A stretch of 50,070 nt of DNA from a virus, in the IMG/VR virus record IMGVR_UViG_3300034072_002243, positions 1 through 50,070 of that record; one strand, written 5' to 3'. The notes beneath the pieces were generated by a model. It saw only the letters and a list, made by a program, of their open reading frames with translations. It ran no database searches and was not told the origin of the DNA. Positions 41,179 through 47,922 of the stretch are shown piece by piece. The translations under genes were made by a program, and so were the position numbers. How positions within the stretch are numbered: position 1 is the first letter of the stretch; each line of letters begins with the position of its first letter.

Positions 41179-41560
41179 GACCGGCCCTCGCGCGCTTGCC
41201 CGCCCGGCTGGCCGATTGCAATTGTCTTGCTCTTTCAACAGGTTTCACACCCTGTAGTCTGTGAAACACCCTGTATTCGCCCTCATCGCCGCAACTGGGC
41301 GCGGTCAGGTGGGCTGGCTCCTGCTCCCGCAGAAGCTCGAACGGGTTAAGGTCCGCCCAGATGCACAGGAGCAGCAGCGGGCCGGTGGTGATCTCGATGC
41401 CGACACAGGCCCGGCTGACGGACGCGCGCGAGATCCGCGTCTGGTCCTGCACCTGTTGCAAGGTCACGCCGCGCGCCGCGATGACGGCCTTCAGCGCCAG
41501 CCCGAGCCGCCGGTAATCGAGGACAGCGCCTTTGAGGAGATGGGCATAGTCAGTGTTCAT
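41171..41560 (-). CDS. XRE-family HTH regulator
   Basis: 129 residues, ATG overlapping the upstream stop. Residues ~17-65: LGLALKAVIAARGVTLQQVQ, DQTRISRASVSRACVGIEIT, TGPLLLLCIWADLNPFELLR is a typical helix-turn-helix of the Xre type with the usual helix 5. The basic tail (RAGKRARAGH) could contact DNA as well. Internal inverted and direct repeats at 41242-41275 lie in its 3' end. Early regulator of unknown target. Confidence 0.75.
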   Translation of the reverse strand: MNTDYAHLLKGAVLDYRRLGLALKAVIAARGVTLQQVQDQTRISRASVSRACVGIEITTGPLLLLCIWADLNPFELLREQEPAHLTAPSCGDEGEYRVFHRLQGVKPVERARQLQSASRAGKRARAGHA

Positions 41561-41844
41561 GCCGCCGCCCTCCCCGCGTCCTGCCCGGCGGCAGCCCTGA
41601 CAGCCTCCGCCTCGCCGCCGAGGGCCACGAGCGAGACGTCGTTCCAGCGGGCCAGCGCCACCTGCGATGAGGCAGAGACCAACGCCGACCCGCCGCGCAG
41701 GACGGCGTTGACCTCCGCCACGGTGACGCCGGCTTCCGCCGCCACCTGGCGCGGGGTCATCCGGCGGTGGATCTTCAGGGCCATGGTGAACAGCCGCAGC
41801 AGATGCGGCACGCGATATCCGGGACGAGTGTCAGACGTGCTCAT
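41557..41844 (-). CDS. Small HTH DNA-binding protein
   Basis: 95 residues. Central helix-turn-helix MTPRQVAAEAGVTVAEVNAV, LRGGSALVSASSQVALARWN. Coupled by ATGA to the genes on both sides in the early leftward operon. No ligand domain. Probably a transcriptional regulator or accessory partner of the XRE protein. Confidence 0.65.
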   Translation of the reverse strand: MSTSDTRPGYRVPHLLRLFTMALKIHRRMTPRQVAAEAGVTVAEVNAVLRGGSALVSASSQVALARWNDVSLVALGGEAEAVRAAAGQDAGRAAA

Positions 41845-42647
41845 GCGGTCCTCCGGATGTTGATCTCGCCCCGGCGCAGGGGCATTGCGCGGGGCTGCAT
41901 TTCGGCCTTCAGTGCGGCGGCGGTGGTGTAGACGCGCAGGGCGTGGCAGGCGCAGTAGGAGCCGCGCGACACCGGCGCGCCGCAGAACAGGCTGGCAATG
42001 CCGCGTGGGTCATGGCTGACCGGATAGCGGCAGGACCGGGGTGCCAGATCGAGCAGCGGCACGGGCCGGGCCTCCTCGGGCAGCAGCTCCGGTGCAGGCC
42101 GCGCCGGAGCCTCCGGGGCGGTGACCGGTGCGGCAACGGCCTCGGTCTCGGCGGACGCGTCAGCCACGGGCGCAACCAGCGTCAGCCCGGGCTTTGCGGC
42201 GCGCGCGCGGGCGCTGATCTTCTCGGGCGCGCGGCGCGGATCGGACGCGTGAAGCCGGATCTTGGCGCGGGAGACGACGCCGATCACCGCGCCGCGCGAC
42301 ACGCGGCCATGCTTTAGGCTCAGCTGCCCGGCGATCTGGCCGGCGCTGAGGCCTTGCGCGGCCAGCTTGCGGACGGCAGCGGTCTTTGCCTCCGGCGGCA
42401 GCAACCGCCAGGTGAGCTCGTCGACGGCCACCTCAGGCAGCGCATCTTCCGGCACTGTCCAGCCGTTCTTGCCACGCGCCACGGCGATGCCGCCGCGCTG
42501 GCAGAGGCCGATGACCGAGCGCCGGTTGATCTCGCCATAGGTTTTCGACAGAACGGCCACCATGCCGGAATAGCTGAGGCCTTGGCTGGCAAGCGGGCGC
42601 AGCAGGGCCTGCCGCTCGGCGGTGCTGAGATCGAGCCAGGCGGTCAT
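41841..42647 (-). CDS. GcrA-type cell-cycle regulator with duplicated DNA-binding module
   Basis: 268 residues. Two GcrA-like N-terminal modules in tandem: LSYSGMVAVLSKTYGEINRR SVIGLCQRG (about 24-52) and LSAGQIAGQLSLKHGRVSRG AVIGVVSRAKIRL (about 100-132); Caulobacter GcrA has a single one. After a Pro/Ala-rich linker the C-terminal GcrA signature follows: SCRYPVSHDPRG, SLFCGAPVSRGSYCACHALR, with its Cys/His pattern. GcrA binds sigma70 and DNA with methylated GANTC sites to turn on genes in S phase. A phage copy could redirect host RNA polymerase to phage or host genes (inference). Confidence 0.8.
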   Translation of the reverse strand: MTAWLDLSTAERQALLRPLASQGLSYSGMVAVLSKTYGEINRRSVIGLCQRGGIAVARGKNGWTVPEDALPEVAVDELTWRLLPPEAKTAAVRKLAAQGLSAGQIAGQLSLKHGRVSRGAVIGVVSRAKIRLHASDPRRAPEKISARARAAKPGLTLVAPVADASAETEAVAAPVTAPEAPARPAPELLPEEARPVPLLDLAPRSCRYPVSHDPRGIASLFCGAPVSRGSYCACHALRVYTTAAALKAEMQPRAMPLRRGEINIRRTA

Positions 42648-43186
42648 CAGCGGCCCCCATCCACGAGATGCAGCGGGCGCTTGATCTTTGCGACCTCCTG
42701 TCGAAGCTCAGTCAGCGTTTGGTCGAGGGTGCCAAGCGCCCGGTCGGCCAGCTCCGCCTCGGTCGGCGTGATCACCATGTCTTCGGTGCCCCGGGCCACG
42801 GTGGTCATCACCTCGCCAAAGGCGCGCATCAGCTTGGCATGGGCGGCGTAGAACCCGGCTGTCGTCGCCTCCCCGTCCGTCTCGGGCTCGGCGATGCGCC
42901 GGCCATTGACCTCGGCCATCACCGCCGTCACCAGCGCCAGCCCGCATTCGGATTCCAGCACCAGCGCCGCCGGGATCGAGATCGTGTCGGCATGGGCAGG
43001 CGAGGTCAGGCGCTGCATCTGCGAGGTGGACAGGCCGCATTTCTTGCCGGCGCGCTCAAGCCCGCCGCACAGCTTCACCAGGTCGCGCGTTGCGCCCTTC
43101 ACCCGATGGAACCACTCGTCGGCAATGCCGCAGGGGGTTTCGCGCGGGGTGTCACCGATGTGTTTGCCGATAAATTTGGAAGACAT
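42647..43186 (-). CDS. CII-like phage regulatory protein (CP76/P2-type)
   Basis: 179 residues from the ATG at 43186 (GGGAG nine bases upstream). WFHRVKGATRDLVKLCGGLE, RAGKKCGLSTSQMQRLTSPA, then SIPAALVLESECGLALVTAV fit the Phage_CII_2-like family (P2-type regulatory CII): a helix-turn-helix read-out followed by an oligomer helix. C terminus has a long helix (LGTLDQTLTELRQEVAKIKR). First gene after the strong hairpin, and coupled (TGATG) to the GcrA-like gene. Confidence 0.75.
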   Translation of the reverse strand: MSSKFIGKHIGDTPRETPCGIADEWFHRVKGATRDLVKLCGGLERAGKKCGLSTSQMQRLTSPAHADTISIPAALVLESECGLALVTAVMAEVNGRRIAEPETDGEATTAGFYAAHAKLMRAFGEVMTTVARGTEDMVITPTEAELADRALGTLDQTLTELRQEVAKIKRPLHLVDGGR

Positions 43187-43189
43187 CAC

Positions 43190-43485
43190 GTTGCTCCCTT
43201 GAAAGGGCTTGGTGGACCGGACCCGGCCGCGCCGGGCAAAAGGCAAAAGGGTCCCATAAGGGGAAAAGCTTGGTGCTTTTCCCCTTATGGGAAAACAGGC
43301 GGACTGCGAGGATCAGCTCATCGGAACAACCCGGCCGGGCGGCCACAGGCGATGATGCACCGGCCCCCACCGCGAAACGACGAGGACGAGACGATGAGCA
43401 ACGCGAGGAACAACACCCCGGCCCGGCAACGCCTGCGCGCCGCCATGGGCCGCCTGGCGCTGGCCGAGGCGGTGCAGGATACGGT
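43190..43485. other. Region without a sure gene between CII-like gene and repeat copy 1
   Basis: About 300 bases. It holds an 18-bp hairpin (43252-43292). One minus-strand frame, 43313-43489, starts with ATGA overlap to the upstream gene and GAGG seven bases before it (MNRILHRLGQRQAAHGGAQA, 58 residues), and a plus-strand frame starts at 43394 (MSNARNNTPARQRLRAAMGR). Both run through the direct repeat; I cannot decide whether either is translated. Confidence 0.35.
43252..43292 (-). terminator. 18-bp perfect hairpin in the early leftward operon
   Basis: TCCCATAAGGGGAAAAGC (43252-43269), loop TTGGT, and its exact complement to 43292. On the minus strand it is followed by CCCTTTTGCCTTTTG, so it probably terminates or attenuates early transcription before the CII-like gene; on the plus strand only AAAACAGG follows. 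It could also be a processing or antitermination signal. Confidence 0.6.
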
Positions 43486-43500
43486 TCATGGGACGACCTC
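43428..43500. repeat. 73-bp direct repeat, copy 1
   Basis: Matches 44166-44238 in 71 of 73 bases, same orientation. On the minus strand it encodes the C-terminal EVVP and stop of the gene at 43486-43788 and the ATGAACC start of a following frame. Together with copy 2 it brackets a 665-bp segment (43501-44165). Confidence 0.85.
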
Positions 43501-43788
43501 GCTTGTCGCGCCCTCCGGCGACAGCGGGCCCGCGCCAAAGCGGGCCGCTGCCGCGCGGGCTTCCGCCGCGCCGGAAAGGCCTGCCTGCGCGGCCAGCGCA
43601 CCCGCCGCCAGCCCCATGGCCAGCCCGGTTTCGAAGCCGGTTGCCGAAGGCGGCATCAGCTCCCGGACCATGAACGGATCTCCGCTCTGGATCGCTGCCT
43701 GCGCGGCTTCCGCCGCCATGCGGCGCGGGTCGGACCAGGGCAGCCGGTCACAACCCGACAGTTGTAAAAGCGACTGGATTTCACGCAT
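43486..43788 (-). CDS. Hypothetical early protein ending in repeat copy 1
   Basis: 100 residues from the ATG at 43788 with GGGAG eight bases upstream. MREIQSLLQLSGCDRLPWSD, PRRMAAEAAQAAIQSGDPFM, then a Gly/Ala helical part (LAMGLAAGALAAQAGLSG). No domain recognised. Ends EVVP, like the gene at 44224, because both share the repeat. It starts back-to-back with the gp25-like gene, so the two may share a regulatory gap of about 30 bases. Confidence 0.55.
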   Translation of the reverse strand: MREIQSLLQLSGCDRLPWSDPRRMAAEAAQAAIQSGDPFMVRELMPPSATGFETGLAMGLAAGALAAQAGLSGAAEARAAAARFGAGPLSPEGATSEVVP

Positions 43789-43819
43789 GCTGCACGCTCC
43801 CGAACATGGAGGTCCCGAA

Positions 43820-44167
43820 ATGGCTGGAATTGACAGACACACAGGCAAGGTGATCGGCCGGGCTGAATCGATCCGGCAGAGCATCGACATCATCCTGCGC
43901 ACCCCACAGGGCACCCGCGTCATGCGGCGGGAGTTTGGCCTTGCCTGCCTCCACGAGGACGGAACGCCGCGGTCCGGGCTGGTCGGCAGCGTGGTTGCCG
44001 AGGAAGCCAGACAGGCCCTTGAGACCTGGGAACCGCGATGCAGCTTCCTCGCAGTTTCGGCCCTGCTCGACGCCACAGATGAGCTGATCGCCATCAACGT
44101 CACGTACCGCGACACAGAAGCCGCCGACGCGGAGCCACAGACCACCCAGGTCCTGTTCCGCAAGTAA
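43820..44167 (+). CDS. Second gpW/gp25-like baseplate protein, in the control region
   Basis: 115 residues from the ATG at 43820, with GGAGG seven bases upstream. DRHTGKVIGRAESIRQSIDI, ILRTPQGTRVMRREFGLACL match the tail-operon W protein (DRWTGRPIDNLESVYQSVEI, LLSTPIGSRVMVRQYG). The rest diverges (VVAEEARQALETWEPRCSFL, ALLDATDELIAINVTYRD) but keeps gp25-like features. It is on the plus strand among leftward early genes and bracketed by 73-bp direct repeats, so it was probably inserted by recombination. A relic from another phage or a regulator; no other baseplate genes are near. Confidence 0.8.
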   Translation: MAGIDRHTGKVIGRAESIRQSIDIILRTPQGTRVMRREFGLACLHEDGTPRSGLVGSVVAEEARQALETWEPRCSFLAVSALLDATDELIAINVTYRDTEAADAEPQTTQVLFRK

Positions 44168-44238
44168 CGCCTGCGCGCCGCCATGGGCCGCCTGGCGCTG
44201 GCCGAGGCGGTGCAGGACAAGGTTCATGGGACGACCTC
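44166..44238. repeat. 73-bp direct repeat, copy 2
   Basis: Second copy of the repeat at 43428-43500, differing at two positions. Begins directly at the stop codon of the gp25-like gene and ends inside the gene at 44224-44514, encoding its C-terminal EVVP. Confidence 0.85.
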
Positions 44239-44514
44239 CGCGATGGAAGGTTCCGGCGCGGAGCCCGCTGCCACGGATGAACCTTGCATTCGAGGCCGGG
44301 AGACGCCTTCAGGCCAATGAGTGGCCTCGGGCCAATGATCGGCAAACCAGCGAACGGCGTTGTCAAAGCGGATGTCGGTGATCGCGCCGCCCGCCCGCAG
44401 ACGATGGGCAGTGTTCGTCGTTCCGGTTGCCCGCTTTGAAGCGGTCGTGACCGGAACCCCGACCGCATCGGCATAGCTCTGCATCAGCAGGAGCAACTGT
44501 TCTCCTAAGCGCAT
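44224..44514 (-). CDS. Cro-position early protein
   Basis: 96 residues from the ATG at 44514, right next to the repressor and divergent from it. MRLGEQLLLLMQSYADAVGV, PVTTASKRATGTTNTAHRLR, AGGAITDIRFDNAVRWFADH: a small helical protein with a possible helix-turn-helix (VGVPVTTASKRATG). Its position, first gene of the leftward early operon, is that of Cro, but the family is not certain. Its 3' end is in repeat copy 2. Confidence 0.65.
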   Translation of the reverse strand: MRLGEQLLLLMQSYADAVGVPVTTASKRATGTTNTAHRLRAGGAITDIRFDNAVRWFADHWPEATHWPEGVSRPRMQGSSVAAGSAPEPSIAEVVP

Positions 44515-44538
44515 AGGACCCTCACAGGTGTTTGCGCC

Positions 44539-44582
44539 ATTAAGGGAACATATGGACCCATATGTCAAATCATTTGTTCCCC
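44539..44582 (-). promoter_or_regulatory. Early leftward promoter with repressor operator
   Basis: On the minus strand: -35 TTGACA (44568-44563), then the operator GGGTCCATATGTTCCC (44559-44544) inside the spacer, and a weak -10 CTTAAT near 44544-44539. On the plus strand the operator reads GGGAACATATGGACCC, same plan as the operator at 46324. A further half site GTTCCCC sits at 44576-44582. Confidence 0.7.
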
Positions 44583-44618
44583 TCGCCTGTACCCGTAAAC
44601 ATTTGTCAGGCTGCGACC

Positions 44619-45359
44619 ATGAGCGAAGATTGGATTTCCATTGTCGAACGCGAGGCGGAAGCACGCGGCATGACCCTGCAGGCGTTGGCCCGCAAAGCCG
44701 GCCTCAATCGGGCTTATTTCCGCATTGTGCGCCAGCGGCCAACCCCGTTTCCGCGCGGCGACACGCTGCTGCGGATATCGGAGGCGCTCGGAGTGAACAT
44801 CACGACCCTCTTGAAGAGCGCTCTTGAGGAAAAAACGTCAGCGCCTAGGCCCGAGACACAAAGGCCAGAGCGAGCACAGCCAACAATGACCCTCGTTCCA
44901 GAACTCAATGTGAAGGTTGGCGCGGGCGGTGGCGGCGTACCATCCCTGCTCATGGAAAACGGCTATGAGTCACAGGATGAGACCGAGGCCTTTCGCGAGC
45001 GGTGGGGCTTGCCGGACAGCTACCTCAGAAACGAAGCCAGGGTCGCATCGGAAGCCGCCTTCATCATGGAGGTCATGGGTGATTCCATGATCGACCCGAC
45101 ACAGCCGATGTCACCGGGTAGCTTCCTGCCAGGGGATCGGGTGATCATCGACACAAACGACCGCATCCCGTCGCCTCCCGGCCCCTTCGTCGTTTGGGAT
45201 GGCTACAGCATGGTGCTGAAGATGGTTGAGATCATCCATGGAACGGACCCTGTCCGGATCCGGCTTTCGTCGAAAAACCCAGCCTATCTGCCCTATGAGG
45301 TGCTGATCGAGGAAGCCAACATAGCCGGGCGCGTAAGAGGGCGAATCACGATTTTCTAA
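44619..45359 (+). CDS. LexA/S24-type phage repressor
   Basis: 246 residues from the ATG at 44619. N-terminal HTH (EREAEARGMTLQALARKAGL, NRAYFRIVRQRPTPFPRGDT) and C-terminal S24 peptidase: MEVMGDSMIDPTQPMSPGSF has the catalytic Ser in GDSM, LPGDRVIIDTNDRIPSPPGP follows, and YSMVLKMVEI gives the catalytic Lys. A linker of about 60 residues contains the likely self-cleavage site (VGAGGGGVPS). DNA damage would lead to RecA-aided self-cleavage and induction. Binds, by inference, GGGAAC-N4-GGWCCC. Confidence 0.9.
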   Translation: MSEDWISIVEREAEARGMTLQALARKAGLNRAYFRIVRQRPTPFPRGDTLLRISEALGVNITTLLKSALEEKTSAPRPETQRPERAQPTMTLVPELNVKVGAGGGGVPSLLMENGYESQDETEAFRERWGLPDSYLRNEARVASEAAFIMEVMGDSMIDPTQPMSPGSFLPGDRVIIDTNDRIPSPPGPFVVWDGYSMVLKMVEIIHGTDPVRIRLSSKNPAYLPYEVLIEEANIAGRVRGRITIF

Positions 45360-45370
45360 GCGGCATTATT

Positions 45371-46222
45371 TCAAGCAAGACTTACGACAACGAGCAACGC
45401 CAGCGCCGCCCAGAACATCCACCATCGCCAACGCCGGGGCCGGCGTTCGCCATCCGGCAAGCCTGCGTACTGGTCTGAATCCGCTTCGCTCCGGCCAGAG
45501 GCATCGGCTCTGGTGCCCTTGAAACTCTGGAACAGACCCGGCTTGTGGCCAATCGTCTTTTCTGCGCCAGCGGCCTTCAGGCCATCCCGGACATAGCTGT
45601 AGACCGCTGTTCGCCGGCTCTCTCCGTTATGCAGTTCTCCATCAGGTGACTTGTACTCGCCGAACCAACGCCACGCGTTGCTCGAAGAACTGGCGGCGCG
45701 CTTCAAAGAGGAGACAAGCTGGGGATTGGCGCAAATTGCATCGGCTATGGAATCGAACATGGGGTCAAATGGATCATCCAGACCGCCGATGCGCCCCTTG
45801 TTGAACTCTGCACGATACAGCCGATAGACATACCAACGGGCCAGATCCTTGACTGGCCCCTGCCGGACCTTGTCGAGGACCAAGTAGTAGATCTTCGATT
45901 TTGAGGCGAAGTCCGTGACCTCGACACGCATCTTGCGGGCGACTTCCCGCGTCTGCGCGTCCGCAGGCTCCCTCCCCTTCTTCGCGTTGCTGATCAGGTC
46001 GCTCGCCTCATCAAGCGTCAGGGGGCGTGTCACGCGCACTTTCAGGTCCGCCAGATACGCTAGCTGCGGGTCCGTCGCCGGGCGAGGAACCAGCTGCTTG
46101 ATACTCTCCGCAGCGATGCCTTCGCAGGCCAGCCACTCCAGCAGCTCCGCCTCGTCAAATACAGCGCGCTTGCGGCGCTTCAGGCGGCCTTTTTCACGAA
46201 AGGCAACTTCGAACTCCGGCAT
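45371..46222 (-). CDS. Tail-anchored membrane protein of the immunity region
   Basis: 283 residues from the ATG at 46222. Most of the protein is soluble, with a motif near the N terminus (TDPQLAYLADLKVRVTRPLT, LDEASDLISNAKKGREPADA) like the repeats of the protein at 1727-2638. Middle part: KIYYLVLDKVRQGPVKDLAR, WYVYRLYRAEFNKGR. C-terminal hydrophobic helix WRWWMFWAALALLVVVSLA would anchor it in the membrane. It is beside the repressor on the opposite strand, and may be expressed by the prophage, e.g. for superinfection exclusion (inference). GC is lower than in structural genes. Confidence 0.65.
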   Translation of the reverse strand: MPEFEVAFREKGRLKRRKRAVFDEAELLEWLACEGIAAESIKQLVPRPATDPQLAYLADLKVRVTRPLTLDEASDLISNAKKGREPADAQTREVARKMRVEVTDFASKSKIYYLVLDKVRQGPVKDLARWYVYRLYRAEFNKGRIGGLDDPFDPMFDSIADAICANPQLVSSLKRAASSSSNAWRWFGEYKSPDGELHNGESRRTAVYSYVRDGLKAAGAEKTIGHKPGLFQSFKGTRADASGRSEADSDQYAGLPDGERRPRRWRWWMFWAALALLVVVSLA

Positions 46223-46315
46223 CACGGGACCCCAATAGCTTACGCAACCCAAGGTTCAGACCATGCCGGACAGCCCGCAAAACTGTAAACGGGAACAATT
46301 GAGCTCATTCTCTTC

Positions 46316-46346
46316 TTGACTTGGGGAACTTTTGGTCCCCTATATG
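46316..46346 (+). promoter_or_regulatory. Early rightward promoter with repressor operator
   Basis: -35 TTGACT (46316-46321), 19-bp spacer made of the operator GGGGAACTTTTGGTCCCC (46323-46340), -10 TATATG (46341-46346). Starts the rightward operon at 46374. The operator shares the GGGAAC-N4-GGWCCC plan with 44544-44559. Confidence 0.75.
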
Positions 46347-46373
46347 TCCCCATTCAGCCGAAGGGGGACAGTC

Positions 46374-47093
46374 ATGAAAGGCACGCCAGGCACAGGTCCT
46401 AACAAGCAGGATCCGGTCACAGACCAATCGCGCTTGAGCTCCCCCTGGACGCTCACCCAGACCGGCCGCGCGGTCGACTTGCTCGCCCCGAGGCCGGGCA
46501 TGATCGACATCCGCGGCGACATCGCCCCGGCGCTGGGGCGCATTGCCCGGTTCAACGGCCAGGTGCCCGGCGGGGCCTATTCCGTGGCCCAGCACTGCGT
46601 CATCGGCGCCCGCGCGCTGCTCGACGAGACCAGCCGCCCGGATCTCGCCGCGGCATTCCTGCTGCATGATGCCCATGAGGCCTATATCGGCGACCTGACG
46701 ACGCCGGCCGCTGACGCGCTGGCGTTCAGCATCTCCCGCCTGCTGTTGCAGGCGGGATGTGAAGCGCGGATCGCGCAGCACATCCTGCAATCGGCCCGCC
46801 GCGACATCGCCGACCGGCTCGACCGCGCCATCTGGCGCGCCGCCGGGCTCCGCTGGCCCCTGTCCGATCCGGACCGCTACGCCATCAAGCGCATGGACGC
46901 CAGGTGCTTGGGCCAAGAGGCGCGGCAGCTGATGCCGGCCAGTGACCGTCCCTTTCCGGCCACCGGCCTGCCGCCCATCCGCATGCGCGGCAAGCTGACG
47001 ATCCTGACCGCCGCCAAGGCGACCGAGGCGTGGCTCGAGCTGTTTGACCAGCTGTGCCCGGCCGCCCGGTCCGTCACCGCAGGTGCGGCATGA
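46374..47093 (+). CDS. HD-domain nucleotide phosphohydrolase (YfbR-like)
   Basis: 239 residues from the ATG at 46374 (AGGGGG eight bases upstream). VPGGAYSVAQHCVIGARALL has the first metal His, AAAFLLHDAHEAYIGDLTTP has the HD pair and a following acidic ring, and KRMDARCLGQEARQLMP the distal part. This resembles YfbR-like 5'-nucleotidases that dephosphorylate dNMPs; phage versions may adjust nucleotide pools. First gene of the rightward early operon, repressed in the lysogen. Confidence 0.85.
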   Translation: MKGTPGTGPNKQDPVTDQSRLSSPWTLTQTGRAVDLLAPRPGMIDIRGDIAPALGRIARFNGQVPGGAYSVAQHCVIGARALLDETSRPDLAAAFLLHDAHEAYIGDLTTPAADALAFSISRLLLQAGCEARIAQHILQSARRDIADRLDRAIWRAAGLRWPLSDPDRYAIKRMDARCLGQEARQLMPASDRPFPATGLPPIRMRGKLTILTAAKATEAWLELFDQLCPAARSVTAGAA

Positions 47094-47344
47094 CCGCGCC
47101 CGCCCTCACCCCGGCCCTCACCCCGGCGCAGCGCGACCTGCTGACGACGCTGGCCCGGCGCGGCGTGGCCTTTGCCCGCGCCAACGGCTGGCGCGTCAAG
47201 GGCGAGCACGGCTCCCGCTCCAGGCAGACCGCCGAGGCGCTGATCGCGCAGCGGCTGGCCACCACCCTCACCGGCGCCGGCACGCTGCGCCTGGTGCTCA
47301 CCGACGCGGGCCGCGCGCTCGCCACCGGCCTCAAGCGCCGGTAA
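47090..47344 (+). CDS. Small early protein
   Basis: 84 residues; ATGA overlap with the phosphohydrolase gene. LTPAQRDLLTTLARRGVAFA, RANGWRVKGEHGSRSRQTAE, ALIAQRLATTLTGAGTLRLV, LTDAGRALATG: the plan of a winged helix (helix, helix, wing), so perhaps DNA-binding. No family identified. Confidence 0.6.
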   Translation: MTAPALTPALTPAQRDLLTTLARRGVAFARANGWRVKGEHGSRSRQTAEALIAQRLATTLTGAGTLRLVLTDAGRALATGLKRR

Positions 47345-47359
47345 CTGACGGAGGACGAC

Positions 47360-47485
47360 ATGAACCCCTTCAACCTGCGCAAGATCGCCGACGACCTGAC
47401 CGCCGTCACCGTCAATCTCGCTGTCGGCCTTGCCACCGGCGCCGTGCTGGCGGAGTCCGTCTGGCGCGTGATCAAGGCGCTGTGA
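47360..47485 (+). CDS. Very small membrane-associated protein
   Basis: 41 residues (MNPFNLRKIADDLTAVTVNL, AVGLATGAVLAESVWRVIKA), ATG at 47360 with GGAGGA six bases upstream. One possible hydrophobic helix. Fits tightly between its neighbours with two bases before the next start. Unknown function. Confidence 0.55.
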   Translation: MNPFNLRKIADDLTAVTVNLAVGLATGAVLAESVWRVIKAL

Positions 47486-47487
47486 CG

Positions 47488-47922
47488 ATGATCATCGCCC
47501 ATCGCTACAACTGGGCCCGGCGCCAGCACGTTCCCTTGCTCCTCATCACCCTCATTCCGCGCAATGCGGTCTGGCGGGTCGGCAAGGGCGACAGCTTCAT
47601 GACCTACTGGTACGCGCTGCAACCCGGCCGCGAGGAGGGCAGACAGGATGGCGAGCCCTTCCTTGATGTGCGCCGTCTGCCGGGGTTTGACGAGGCCAAG
47701 GACAAACACATCCTGTCAAAGATCGTGTCCGCCGGCTTTGATGCCGCGCCCGCACGGGAGAGCCGCCTGATCAATGACCACCGGCATTATCACGCGCAAT
47801 GCTTTGCCGCTGCGCTCAATGCGGGCCTCGATCTGGCACAGCACGCAATCGCCATGCGGGCGGCTGTTGAGCAGGAGGCGCGGCGGATGCGTCACCCGCA
47901 GAGCCGGAGCAGCCTGACATGA
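47488..47922 (+). CDS. Hypothetical early protein
   Basis: 144 residues from the ATG at 47488. MIIAHRYNWARRQHVPLLLI, TLIPRNAVWRVGKGDSFMTY, WYALQPGREEGRQDGEPFLD, ESRLINDHRHYHAQCFAAAL. No domain recognised; His-rich segment (HRHYH) could bind a metal. Coupled (ATGA) to the next gene. Confidence 0.6.
   Translation: MIIAHRYNWARRQHVPLLLITLIPRNAVWRVGKGDSFMTYWYALQPGREEGRQDGEPFLDVRRLPGFDEAKDKHILSKIVSAGFDAAPARESRLINDHRHYHAQCFAAALNAGLDLAQHAIAMRAAVEQEARRMRHPQSRSSLT

Noticed and set aside
42668-44167. 499-codon plus-strand frame
   Set aside because: Mostly shadow of the CII-like and other minus-strand genes; only its last 115 codons (from 43820) form a recognisable gene.
43781-44227. 148-codon minus-strand frame starting in repeat copy 2 (MNLVLHRLGQRQ)
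   Set aside because: Has a good ribosome binding site but runs antisense through the clearly real gp25-like gene; at most its first ~20 codons are a remnant.
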